A stretch of 64,000 nt of DNA from Tieghemostelium lacteum. Taxonomy: Eukaryota > Evosea > Eumycetozoa > Dictyosteliales > Raperosteliaceae. This document shows, one piece after another, positions 22,454 to 35,000 of this stretch (position 1 is its first letter; each line of letters opens with the position of its first letter). The translations under genes were made by a program, and so were the position numbers. The notes beneath the pieces are model-generated. The model had not been told where the DNA came from and did not search any database. It saw only the letters and a list, made by a program, of their open reading frames with translations. The stretch is taken from positions 124,001 through 188,000 of the forward strand of contig LODT01000025.1 in assembly GCA_001606155.1 (NCBI GenBank), in the 5' to 3' direction.

Positions 22454-23059
22454 ATTTTGTAATATTAAATAAACTTTCAATGATATAAATTAATTAGATT
22501 GTATCTTACCTTTTGATTATTATCTTTTAGTTTGGCATCAGTTGATCTTGCAATGTTGATTATCTAAAACTAATCAACCCAGCAAGATCATCCGAACCAA
22601 AAATTACTGATACAAACAAAAGTAGGAGCATTAATTATTTTTATTTCAGAGATTGTTTTACACATAATAGTTAATTATCTCTATTGATATACTTCCTACA
22701 AAGGAGCTATACTTACACTAGGAACCTACATGATATATCATTAATGCTAAAATCAGATACCGATGAAGTCGAATATATGCTGGAAGCCATAACTGGGTAC
22801 CTTAATGAATCAGATTATATACAAGAGCCAAAGGGGATTGGAAAAGACACCATCCCTCGTGCCATTTTTTTAATGATCTTCTTTTGGTATTGGATTATAT
22901 AATAATCCCAATGGTTTGAATTACTTGTCTAAATTTACAAAATTTAATCCAAAATTATTAATTAATTTGAATTTGAAAATAATAGAAAATATCTACTTGA
23001 TTTTTATAAAAAATGAAAGATGTCAAAGATCAAATGTTTGTTTTTTTTCTTTTCAAATT
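22454..23059. other. intergenic, about 600 bases, with hairpin and short open frame
   Basis: It holds the hairpin annotated separately. A stretch around 22690-22890 has less AT-rich, coding-like sequence (SDTDEVEYMLEAITGYL, then PKGIGKDTIPRAIFL) that ends without clear gene structure. I do not recognise it; it may be a relic of an unrelated gene. Confidence 0.5.
22543..22590. ncRNA. candidate hairpin RNA
   Basis: Arms TGATCTTGC...TTGATT (22543-22561) and AATCAA...GCAAGATCA (22572-22590) pair over 15 of 19 positions around a 10-base loop. The segment is less AT-rich than its surroundings. It could be a small-RNA precursor or the 3' hairpin of gene B. The structure is seen in sequence; that it is transcribed is not shown. 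Confidence 0.3.
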
Positions 23060-26000
23060 ATGTTCCTAATAATGTGTAAATACAACATTCTTTTATTGTT
23101 ACTTATAATAAATGGTATTTATTGTCAATTAAATATCACCCAATGTAAGTTTGAAAAAACTAATATTTCTCCAAAGTAAAATTTAGAAACTCACATCAAC
23201 ATACACAAACCCAAAATAGACAATGCATTGGTGAATATTAGTAATATTCTTTCAATGAATTGGGTATTAGATATCAATAATGTTTGTAATTTTAATGCTG
23301 GTATGGAATGTGAAAACAATGTGGTAACAAGAATTTATATTACAACTGTATCACCACCTCAACAAATACCAGATGAGTTATTCATTTTAGAAAATTTAAC
23401 ATCAATGTACATATCTACTATTAAATATCCTATAAATATAACATGTTATATTAATTAAAACTATAATATACAGAGAAATTGTTGGATTAACATTAGGTAC
23501 ATCATTTTGGGATAATATATCACAGAAACTACAATCAATAGGATTTATCTATATAAGTGAGGTAACTGAACCATTACCTACAAACCTTGGTATGATTTTA
23601 CCAAGATCACTAACAAACATGTATGTCTACAACTGATCAATGTACCAACTGTCACACTAATATTTTGATATTCATAGGAGGTTATTGAAAACCAACTACT
23701 CAATACCAGTTTCACTATTTACTCATGGTAATTTTGATGAATTAACATTAGCAACTGATAATTCTGATGATTTTGATGTATTTCCACATTTTATACCTAC
23801 TCCAAATACTGCTTTAGTTAGATTGTATGTAGTGTGTAATTTGATATTTTAAACATAGTAAATAACACTAAAACTCCCTTTATTTAATGTAGAATTATAA
23901 AAGCATATCCGTCATTTGTATTGGCAGGTAATAATTTTACAGTATTATCAGATCTAACAATTGAATTTGCAGGACCTACAAATACAATGACATATAATGC
24001 ATTTGATAGTTTTCCAGCATTGACTATACTGAGGTTAGCATTCAATGCAGAGATACCTACATTTGATATTAAATCATCAATATTTAATATACCTAAACTC
24101 ATAGCACTTCAAATGCTTGATAACCAAAGGGTAATATTACCATCACAGACTTTAAATTTCACAAATTCACCAAACATTTCAACTTTGTAAGTTAAAATCT
24201 ATTTTAGATTTGTGATTAGAATAACTTTGATACTAATGTGTATTTAATCATGGGTATGTAACAGTGATATTCAATCATCAACTATGCTTGACCAGTTAGT
24301 GTATCCTGGTTTTATATTGGTAAATCAAATGGATGGTTTATATGCTACTGGTGGATCTGTAGTGGATTTATCTAAATTTAATGTATTTTTATTTAAGGAT
24401 ATTACATTCTATCAGTCAACTATAGTTGGCGATTTTCCAGATGGTAATTACTCGCAATCTAATAAGATTGAGATTCAAGATGGATATAATGGTGTAATTC
24501 CAAATTCATTTTGTTTACTACCTGGAGGTGTACAATTAGTTAGAACTGGTATAACATCAGTTCCTACATGTTTTCAATGTGATTGGGGTACTGAAAATGT
24601 AAATTTATTTATTGACAATAGTGGTTTACCGGTATATACTCCAAATTGTCGTAAGTAATCTGAATGTATAAAACTACATTAGAGTATAAAAATTAACTAT
24701 GAAATTTTATTAAAAGCCAATTTAGATGTAGTTTCAAATACTGGAAAGATAAATACTTTTAATGGTGTAATGATTATTGAAGGTACAGATTTAGGTTGGA
24801 TTGTTTATAGTGAGACTGGAGTGGCATTGAATACTAGTGTAATGGTTGGTAATGAAAAATTGAAGATACCAATACCTGAAGGAACTGGTAGATTTAAGAA
24901 TATAGTTGTGAAGTTTCATTTTGTTGCTGATGCTGCGACAGCACCTTTTACATTGGATTTTGATTATCAAGGACCTACTATAAGTTCAATAGCTGGAAGT
25001 GAGAGTAAGTTGGTACTGTTTGGTGAGAATTTTGGTGTGAATAAGTCGGTGATAACATTGATTGCTGCTGGAAGACAATTGGGTGTTAATTCAGTTACAC
25101 ATGGTAGAATGGAATCTGATCCTGGGTTTATAATGTATGATTCAAATATAACATTAAGTGTACAGGTGTTGGTTGATGGTCAAGAGTATTACCAGACCTT
25201 TGATGCTGGACAACCAGTACTGTATCAACCTTTACCTGTTCTATATTCCACTGGTGGCTATGTTGAATTTTATGGTGAATATCTAACTTTTGATACAACA
25301 TTGATGAATATGACAATGGGTGATCAAGTACTTTCTAATCAGATTCAACAGTCTACTAGTACATTTTATCTGATTAAGTATGACCCAATACCTGTTGGAC
25401 AGTATCCATTGGTATTTAATCAACTTGGGTATCAGTTGTCTACTGTGGTCACAGTTAGAGATGCTGATAGTATACCATGTAAAGGTACACCTATTTGTGG
25501 TGGTCCTAGTAAAGGTATATGTATTGATAACAAATGTGAATGTGTATCACCATGGAGAGGAGAAATATGTGATTCAACTCCAATTATAATTCCACCTCTT
25601 GACCCTAACACCAGTGAACCTTCAGTAAATTCAACTGATGGTAAAATTGCTTTGTATATTACTATTTTGTCAATAAGAGAACTGGATTACAATGGAGCTG
25701 AAGTACGAGAAGAACATATAAATCAATGGATATTCTCACAAAATGCAACTGGAATTGAAAAGAAAAGTTATGTATATGAAACCAGTCTCTTTTTAAATTG
25801 TAAAGTTACAGTGACAGTCGACTATTTTAATCAAGATTCCAAGGTATCATTTGCCAATGTAAATTCTACAAAATTGGCTGGATCTATAAAGTATAGTGTT
25901 ACTATATCTCATTGGCCATTCCTTATGAAAACCAATCAACTTCAATTGGTATTCTCAACCTCTATTGAAGACACAGAGGATTCAGATGACACATGTTCAT

Positions 26001-26464
26001 ATAAGGCTATAGAGTATGAAGATGATAATCAAAAAAAAAATGTTAGAATTGTTGATATTCAAGTAGGTGACAGAACACTCTCTTCCACATTTTCAGATTT
26101 GGCAGTAATAGATGGTGTAGTTAGAAAAATTAAAAATGTATTGGTAACTCTATCTAATGATGACGAAGATGCCAATTCAGAATCACAATCCTATATAGGT
26201 ATCACTACACCATATCATAGTAACTATATAACTATAGACCCAGATTTCAATCTCATGATTTCCTATGTTGAACCACAAGATAAAGAAGGTTCAGTTTGTG
26301 CATCTCCCAAATCAGGATTAACCAAAGCACAGTTGGCAGGTATCATTCTAGCTTCAGTTGTTGTATTTATAGGTATCATCATTGCCATCGCATATATATA
26401 TATATCAAAATCTTTAAAAACTAAAATATTCCTATATAAAATAAAATCAAAATTATCCCTTTAA
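23060..26464 (+). CDS. gene C: ComC-like LRR-IPT/TIG-EGF membrane protein, fewer introns
   Basis: Seven exons: 23060-23144, 23220-23406, 23474-23620, 23678-23824, 23893-24186, 24265-24650 and 24717-26464, giving 997 aa. Signal peptide (from MFLIMCKYNILLLLL; a start at the in-frame ATG at 23072 is possible), LRRs, cap CFQCDWGTEN, IPT/TIG domains, EGF-like module at about residue 667 (CECVSPWRGEIC), ComC-type domain, helix and basic tail. Relative to A, B and E, the introns between exons 5/6 and 7/8 are absent and the coding sequence runs straight through. Its 3' half is clearly related to A/B but not homogenised with them. It converges with the next gene with only 14 bases between stop codons. 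Confidence 0.85.
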
Positions 26465-26478
26465 CTTTAATATTAAAT

Positions 26479-27540
26479 TCATTCAGAGGCAATAAAGAAG
26501 TTACCGTAACCGTAATTTGGTAAAGAGCCAATAGTGATGGTCTTGGTAACACCATTGTGAGTATTTAATAAGGTGATACTATTATCTAAGTAATTTGGTT
26601 CAGTCTTGCAAAAGATGATGAACTGGTTGAAGGTAAATGGGGCATTATTAAATAAAAAGTTGTTGTTGTGATAATACAAAGTACCTTGTCCATTATTTAA
26701 ATCGAGTTTGTAGACCATGATGTAACCGTCATTATCACTGATACCGTAGAGAGAGTTATCAGAGGTTTGTGAAAGAAAATTGAAAGCTCCAGGTTGTAAA
26801 TTGGTAATTGGGTAAGCTGCTTGTGTACCGCTTCTAAAGGTTGCAATGGTGTAGATGACTGGTTGGAAATTGGTGTTATTGTATAAATTGGCAAAAAATA
26901 TGTTAGTATTGGCATTGTATAATCCGTTGACACTGCCAAAAGCTTCACCGTTAATTGAGATTGATGAGAATTCTTGAGTTTCAAAATTCCAAATCAAGAT
27001 GGAGACATTGTTACTGACATAACCGATATTGTAAAGAGTGTTACTGGTTTCATCATATCCAAAAGATACAGAATAGAAAGTAATAATTTCCGTATTATAT
27101 TGCATAGTTTGGAGATAGTCATATCTGGAAGTTTCCAAATCCATAAAAACAATATTCATTGAGAAGTAGTCACCAACAACCATGATAACAGAAGTATCAT
27201 TTACTTGAAGGATAGTATAAGGAGTTCTCACATCTTTAGGAATTGGGTAGTATTCAGTGGTATTAGTGGAAAAAGAATATTTTGTGATATTGTATGAATG
27301 GAATAAATTTAGACTGAAAATACCCCACAATGTATTTGGTGCTGAGTTTGGTGATGGAGTTGAGGTTGGAGCTGGATTTGATGTTGGTTTTGATGTCCAA
27401 GTTGGATATGGTGTTGGTGGTTGTGAAGAAGAGTCATCGCTTGATCCCCAAGAACCACTAGATGAGCTTACTTGTTGACATTTAACGATTAGTACTACTA
27501 ATGCCAAAAATACTAATAACAATTTAATTGAAGATTTCAT
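26479..27540 (-). CDS. secreted protein with probable beta-propeller body
   Basis: A single exon of 353 aa on the minus strand. It starts with a clear signal peptide (MKSSIKLLLVFLALVVLIVK) followed by a Ser/Pro/Thr-rich linker (about residues 24-70). The remaining 280 residues are beta-rich repeats with recurring patterns such as SVSFGYDETSNTLYNIGYV, VNGLYNANTNIFFANLY and DNSLYGISDNDGYIMVYKL, as in propeller blades. I recognise no specific family; dictyostelids have several secreted proteins of this look. It is the only minus-strand gene inside the ComC-like block and its stop lies 14 bases from that of gene C. Confidence 0.8.
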   Translation of the reverse strand: MKSSIKLLLVFLALVVLIVKCQQVSSSSGSWGSSDDSSSQPPTPYPTWTSKPTSNPAPTSTPSPNSAPNTLWGIFSLNLFHSYNITKYSFSTNTTEYYPIPKDVRTPYTILQVNDTSVIMVVGDYFSMNIVFMDLETSRYDYLQTMQYNTEIITFYSVSFGYDETSNTLYNIGYVSNNVSILIWNFETQEFSSISINGEAFGSVNGLYNANTNIFFANLYNNTNFQPVIYTIATFRSGTQAAYPITNLQPGAFNFLSQTSDNSLYGISDNDGYIMVYKLDLNNGQGTLYYHNNNFLFNNAPFTFNQFIIFCKTEPNYLDNSITLLNTHNGVTKTITIGSLPNYGYGNFFIASE

Positions 27541-27929
27541 TATTTATTTTTTTCTCTATTAAATTAATGATGACGACTAATTAAATGATATCAAAGGTTT
27601 TTATAAAAGTACTTGAAAAATTAGAAGGTTTTAGATATTTAGATATTTTAAATAAAAACTTTATTTTTTGTAAAACCAAGAAAATCTAAATATCTAGTTA
27701 AATTGAAGAATAACTACGCATTCAAGAATTTATGACCTTTAAACAGAAACAAAGTAAAATTTACCCGTTGCGAGATATGGGTACGATATTGTAATCTTTC
27801 TGATGCTTATTATATGGTATTAAAAATAGTTGCAGTAAATGAGAACTCATCACCTGTTTATGAATTAAAATTGATTTCTTTAAAATTTAAAATTCCTTTT
27901 TTTGATTTACTTGTGAATTGCTATCTAAT
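27541..27929. other. spacer before gene D relic
   Basis: Upstream region of the secreted protein gene. An imperfect inverted repeat (TAGATATTTAGAT near 27633 against ATCTAAATATCTA near 27688) is visible. From about 27750 a plus-strand frame without ATG is open for some 60 codons; it does not match exons 1-2 of the paralogues and I do not call it. Confidence 0.4.
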
Positions 27930-30900
27930 TTTTGGTTGGATTAAGTATATTGCAATATCTACAAACAATGGTTGTAAATAAGATATCAGAGATGATGCCT
28001 ACAAATGTTGGTGTTAATTTTCCAACTTCTTTAATAGATTTGTAAATATTATTAAAATATTATATGTTCCTGGATCTAGAATTTGTTTTTTTAACATTTA
28101 TTTAAAACGATCTATAAATCAGCATATCCATTTCCAGATACTCTTTTTACAGCTTCAAAATTAGAAAAGAAAGGCTGGCTTTGGATAATACAGTGGATTA
28201 AAGTGTATTTCCAGTTTCACTATCAGGTCCATCATCCATACAATACCTGTTAGTACTATACTTTCAAATTAATCTACAATCCAATTTATTAATTTTAATA
28301 TCTTCATACATAGTTATAAAGTATCATATGGATCATTTAATTTGGATGGTTCCCAATTTCCAAATATTACATCATTGTAAGTTGTAAATATTAAAATCAA
28401 ATTGATTTAGAAATTTAATGTATTAATTAAATCATTTAGATTATTAATGTTTAATGGTGCATCAAATCCTATGTTATATAATTTATATAATACATGGAGT
28501 GCTACAACACTTAATATTCAATATGATTCATCAGTACCACTGTCTTCATTTCCAAATAGTATACTCTCAATGACATCTCTTCAATATCTAACATTTTCAG
28601 CATCTAATAGACTGATAGCTGATAGTTCAACTCTAACTATAAATTTGGCATTTCTACACTCTCTATCAGTTCTGTAAGTTTTCAAAATTTAAAATTATCT
28701 TATTAAATCTTCATATTAACAATATATTAAAATATAGACAAATAGATTCATTCCCACTAGGAGATATGAATTATCCTATATTTACATTTGCCTCAGCATC
28801 AAAAGTTACTGGTTTGATAATTAATTGTGTTTTAGATTTTCAAGATTTAAATTTATTTGCATTTTATTCATTGTATGTATATAATGGTTATAGACTCTAT
28901 AGAGTTGATTACACATTTTTACTTACTTTTAAAATATTATAGATATATGACTTCATGTGTATTTATGAGTAATTTACCTACTGGAAACTACTCAACAATG
29001 AATGTAGTATCTATCACTGATTCAATAAGTTACACTGGACCTATACCAGAATCAGCATGTGCTGCTAACCAGTTAGCTGTATCAGGTTCAGGTATTACAT
29101 CTTTACCATCATGTGTAATATGTGAATGGGGTAACCCTGCTATAATTAATCAATTTAATAATAATCCATCTTTAATTCAAAATTTAAATGGTGTTGTTAG
29201 ATCATGTCGTAAGTATTATAAATGATAAACTAAGTGGTATTTATAAAACTAACGTTTGATAATTTTTTAAAATGCAGCTAATTTTGATATAACATCAACA
29301 ACACCTACTATTCCAACTATTGGTGGAAAAATGGATGTAAAGGGTGTGGATTTAGGTTGGTTAATTTATAATGATCAGAATGTAGAATATCCATCAGCTC
29401 AGTTAGTTATAGCTAATGAGTATTTTAAAGTACCTATACCACCAGGTTCAGGTATTGATAAAACTGTTGCTTTTAAATTTCATTATGCAGCTAATCCATC
29501 TACACCTGTGATTGTTGTTACTTTTAGTTATTCACCACCAACTTTAACAAGTATGCAACCAAGTGGTCAGAATATAGTTAAATTTGGTGAAAATTTCTGT
29601 ACCGATTCATCATTGATACAAGTGTATTTTGCTGGTATATTAACTGAATTGGATATTGTAGATTATTCATATATAACTACTAAAACCAATGTGTTACCTT
29701 ACGAATACAATTTGATTGTAAATGTAAAAGTTGTAATTGATGGTCAGTCTGTTGAACAAGTATTTAAACCTACTGATGTATTTGCAACAGTTCTAAACCA
29801 AACATTCCCAGTTTTATATTCTGGTGGTGGTTATGCAGAATTTACTGGTGTTTATCTTACCTATGATACAACAATAATGAACCTGACTATAAATGGAATT
29901 CTATTCTCATCGAATATTGTTGAATCTAGTAGTACTAAATATATAATTAAATACGATCCTATACCAGTTGGATCCTATCCATTGTTATTCAATCAATTAG
30001 ATTATCAATTATCAGGTACAATTCAAGTTACCAGTCAACCACCATGTCAAGTTGTTCATGGATACTGTTATGGGTCTATAGTTAAATGTTATCCACCATA
30101 TATAGGTCCTGATTGTAGCTCAATACCCGCTAATCTCACTAGAATTCCATTTAATACTTCTCAACCTGTCATTCAAACACCCAACACTTTTCAAACTGTT
30201 TGGAAAGGTGAGGTTTACAACTTTAAATTCTCAATATCTCCTAAATCTCTTCAAGAACTGGATTCTAGTGGAAACCTAGTTGCTAACTATCTACCAACAG
30301 TAATTACAACACAGAATCTGACTGAACCATATTCATCACTATTCTCCTACCAAGGTGCACCTCAAAATGGAAATACTGCTGATGTTTATAATATAATTCG
30401 ATGGTATCCTGAATATTACACCGATACAAATGCATTGAATGAAAATGTTGTAGAACTACCAAGTTCCTATAGATACCAAAATGCTTTGACTCATTATAAC
30501 TTTGTTTCACCATCTAATTTGGAATGTTCCAATTCAATTTTGAAATGGTTAATCCTACAACTTCCCTATGTTCTAGAGTTGTATCTGGACTTGAACCAAC
30601 TCAAATTGATGTTGATTACATGAAATTGAAAATCAACTATTTGAATTTCTATACTAGAATCTATAAGAACACAGTAGTGGGTACTGAATTAGACCAGCCA
30701 TTAAACTATACAATCTCTACAATTTCTCAACTATCACAATCCATCAACCAAGAATTTACAGCATTTATACAACCTTGGGCTTCGGGTACCTTTGTCTATG
30801 AATTTGACTTTACAGTTTTATTTGATGAAACTTCAGCATCATCTGAACAAACTGCAATATGTAACAATTTCACACCAGCTCCTACAACACCATCGGTTAA

Positions 30901-31921
30901 ACCATGTCCTGGTACACCAGCTTGTGGAGGGCCTTCTCAAGGTACATGTGTAAACAGTCAATGTCATTGCACTCCACCTTGGAAAGGGTACCAATGTGAT
31001 TCTAAAGATGATACACTACCTCCAATTGACAATCCTGATACTTCAAAACCAACAATCACACAAACTAAAGATGATATTGCAGTTCATATCTCTATTGTAT
31101 CCATCAGAGAACTAGATTTCAGTGGTAGTTTAGTGAGAGAAGAGTCACTATCAAACTGGGTATTCTCTCAAGACAAATCAGACAAAAAGCAAACATTCCA
31201 ATATCAAAACTCTCCATTTGGAACCAGTATCGATAACACTAAAATTCATGTAACAGTTGATTATTTCTATAAAGATTCACAAGTTGAATTTGCAGGTCAA
31301 AGTTTCTCAAAATCAACAGGATCATATAAATACAGTGCAAATATAACCAATTGGCCATTTTTAAAGAAAACAAATCAACTTCAGATTGTATTCTTATCAG
31401 GTGCAAGTGATAATCAAGATTCTGATAATTCATGCACTGTAAAGAATATTGCATATTCTCAAGATGTGAATGGAGATCTTGAAGATAACGTTGAAATTGT
31501 TTACATTCAAGTGAATGGTCAAACATTTCAAAACAAATTCATCAATTTGGCAATTGTCGATGGAATGATTCGCCAGATTAATAATATACAATTACCAACT
31601 ACAGAAGATGACAGTAACACACAATCCAATTCACTTGTTGGTGTTCTGACACCTTATCATGAAAACTTTGTTGTCATCGATCCTGATTTCAGTTTACTTG
31701 TATCCACTGTTCCTGCTGATGAAAAAGAAGGTTCAATATGTTCATCCAATTCCAAATCATCAGGATTAACCAAATCTCAATTGGCAGGTATCATTGTTGC
31801 TTCTGCTATTGTATTTATATGTATCATTGTATTATTATCCTATTTTGTTCTTGCTAAAAACCTAAGAGCAAAGATTCTTTTCCACGACATCAAATCGAAA
31901 ATCACATTAAAAAGTCGTTAA
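27930..31921 (+). pseudogene. gene D: ComC-like long-form pseudogene
   Basis: Remains of a gene like E. Exons 1-2 are not found. Exon 3 survives only as its end (to 28041: MMPTNVGVNFPTSLID). Exon 4 (from about 28123) carries a frame change and a stop. Later exons look good: exon 5 (to about 28378), exon 6 (28440-28675), exon 7 (28739-28873), exon 8 (28943-29206) with cap CVICEWG, and exon 9 from 29279. Within exon 9 the frame shifts by one near 30530: reading stops at 30623, and the other frame, open from 30524, continues to 31921 through EGF (CHCTPPWKGYQC), ComC-type domain and membrane helix. Unless the assembly is wrong in several places, this gene makes no full product. Its 3' part is almost identical to gene E. 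Confidence 0.8.
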
Positions 31922-32044
31922 AAAATTAAGAAAAAGAAAAATAAAAATAAAATCAGTATTTTCTTTGAAGGTCCAAATTAATTAGAAAAGAAAGTCCATG
32001 CGAGATTTTTTTTTTTATTTTTCAAAAAGCACAAAGAAATCGAA

Positions 32045-35000
32045 ATGATCTCAATTCGACACATTGTTATCATATTAATTTCATTAGGTTTCATTTCTAA
32101 AAGTTCCCACGCACTAATACAAAATCAATGTAGGTTAACTAGATCTTATGATTTAAAATTACAAACAAATAATTGTTAACAATGGTTTTTGAAAATCACT
32201 AGATGACGCATTGGTTTCAATAAATACAGCACTAGGACAAAATTGGAATTTTGATACATCAAATGTATGCACGCAGGTTAATTTTAAATGTGATTCTACC
32301 AATACAGTTATAGTTTTAATGAATTTAGTAGATCCTGGTGTAGTATCTTTACCAATGCCAAGTGCAGTCTATCTATTACAAAATTTGACAACATTGTAAG
32401 ATATATATCTAAAAATGCATAGTTATCAAATTTAGTACCAACACTTTAAATTTAATTTTTAGAAATGTTCCAGTTCATATAAACATAGGTTCAGATTTTT
32501 GGAATGGAATTTCTTCTTTTAATTTTCTGACATATTTATATGTCACAGAGTTAACAGAGGCATTACCAGATAATATAGGATTAATTCTACCACGATCCCT
32601 TGAGACACTGTATTTATAGAATCTTTTTTATTTTAAAACATAAAATTATAAATTATTAACATTATTATACAGTCATATACTAGTATCAATATATTCCATT
32701 CCAGAAAGTTTTTTCTCCAAATCGAATTTAAAATCAGTAACATTATTAACCTTAAATACCGCAGAATATTATGTATTACCAACAACTTTATCACAACCAT
32801 CTCCATTAGAAGAAATGTATGTAAATTCATTAATTATACTTTAACATTGCTTTTACTAATTATTTTTAAAATATAGGTATACTGTATCATTTGGATCTTT
32901 TATGCAAGGCACCCAATTTCCAAATTTGACACTTTTGTAGGTAATTTTTTTTTATTTTGATATTTAATGATTTTAAATGTATTTAGCTAATTGAAATGTA
33001 TAATAGGGGTATTCGACATAAAGGTTCAACTAATCCAATGTCATACAATTCATACAATACATGGCAAGCTACAAGTCTAACTATATATAACGGAGAGGTA
33101 CCAATGCATACATTCCCTACCAGCATTCTTTCAATGCCAAAACTACAATTTTTATTTTATGATACCGGTAATAGATTATTAGGATCGAATTTCATTTTGA
33201 ATTTCTCAAATGTAATGACACTTATTGACCTGTATGTATTGAAAAACAACCTTAATATCTAATAATAATGTCAATCTAATAATTTTTTCTACAGAAAACT
33301 TTATTCATTCCCAATATCAGTTATGTCATATCCAGCATTTTCATTTTATAATCGACCTAGTGTATTTATTTCAAATAGTACTATAACTTTTTCTATTTTA
33401 AATATGTTCAGTTTTAGTTCTGTGTAGGTATTTTTAATACTAAAACCATTTTATATTTTTAAATATATAAATTAACCTAAGCTTATTAACAATATATATA
33501 TATATATATATAACTAGTTATTTTGACAAGTGTGTATTTTTAAATAATTTACCAAATGGAAACTATTCCTCTTTATATAGTTTAACAATTGCAGATTCAC
33601 CAGCATTTACTCAAAATATTCTAGATTCAACTTGTCAATTAAAAGATTCTTTATCAATTACAGGTACAGGTATTACATCTCTACCATCATGTTTCATTTG
33701 CGAGTGGAACACTCTTAAATCTAGTTTTACCAATAATCCTTCATTACCAGCCTATACTCAATCATGTCGTAAGTATTCAAATCATATTTCTTAAAATTAA
33801 TAGGAATATTAATTTTTAATCTACTTAGCTGGTTTTCAAATTTTAAATAATACAAATGATATACCTACCAATGGTGGTAAAATGGATATTAATGGTTTGA
33901 ATTTAGGTTGGAATATTTATAATCAATACAATTTTGAGTTAATAAACAGTCAATTATTGGTTGGTAATGAAAAATTCACTATTGAAATAGGTCCTGGATC
34001 AGGTGTTGGTAAAGTTACAAGTGTTAAATTCCATTCTGAAGCAAATCCACATGGACCTGTTTATGAACTATCTTACAAATACCAGGCACCACAAGTTTAT
34101 AATGCATTTGAACAAAATGGAAATGCTCTATTTATAAATGGTACTAATTTCTTTGATGATTCATCTAAAATTCAAGTTTACATTGCTGGTAAACTTGTTG
34201 GTACTGATGGACTTACCTATTTTAGTATTATAACTAAAGTAAACACTGTGAAATATGGTCAAGATCTTATTGTATCGCTTAAGGTGGTTGTTGATGGTCA
34301 ATCTACACAAACGATTGTGGCACCTGCTCAACCATTTTCAACAGTTCTAGATCAAACATTCCCAACTTTGTACTCTGGTGGTGGTTATGCTATTTTCACT
34401 GGTGAATATCTTAGTTATGATACTACCATTATGAATCTAACTGTAAATGGTATAATGTTCTCATTGAATATTGTTGAATCTAATAGTACCCAATATTTAA
34501 TTAAATATGATCCTATTCCACCTGGATCCTATCCATTGGAATTCAATCAATTAGGCTATCATCTATCAGGTACTATTCAAGTTAATAATTCACAAACTTG
34601 TCCAGTTGTACATGGATATTGTTTAGGGCCTAAACCAGTTTGTTATTCACCATATACTGGACCTGATTGTAGTTCACTACCAGCTAATCTGACTAGAATT
34701 CCTTTTAATGATTTCCAACCAATCATCCAAACATCGAATACTTTTCAAACTGTTTGGAAAGGTGAAGTTTATAACTTTAAATTCTTTTTAGCACCAAAAT
34801 CCATCCAAGAAATTGATTCTAGTGGAAATGTAGTTGGTAACTATTTACCAGTTGGGTCCTACACTCTCAAGAAATTCCCAGATTCTAGCAGTTATACAAG
34901 TCCAAAAATGAATAGTACAACATTTGTTAATGCATACGAATGGTTTCAATGGTTTGGTATTACTCGTACATCAACTGGAGACGATACTCCACTTGTACCA

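Noticed and set aside
22520-22620. tRNA gene suggested by GGTTCGGAT on the minus strand
   Set aside because: No acceptor, D or anticodon arms can be folded; the segment is a simple hairpin.
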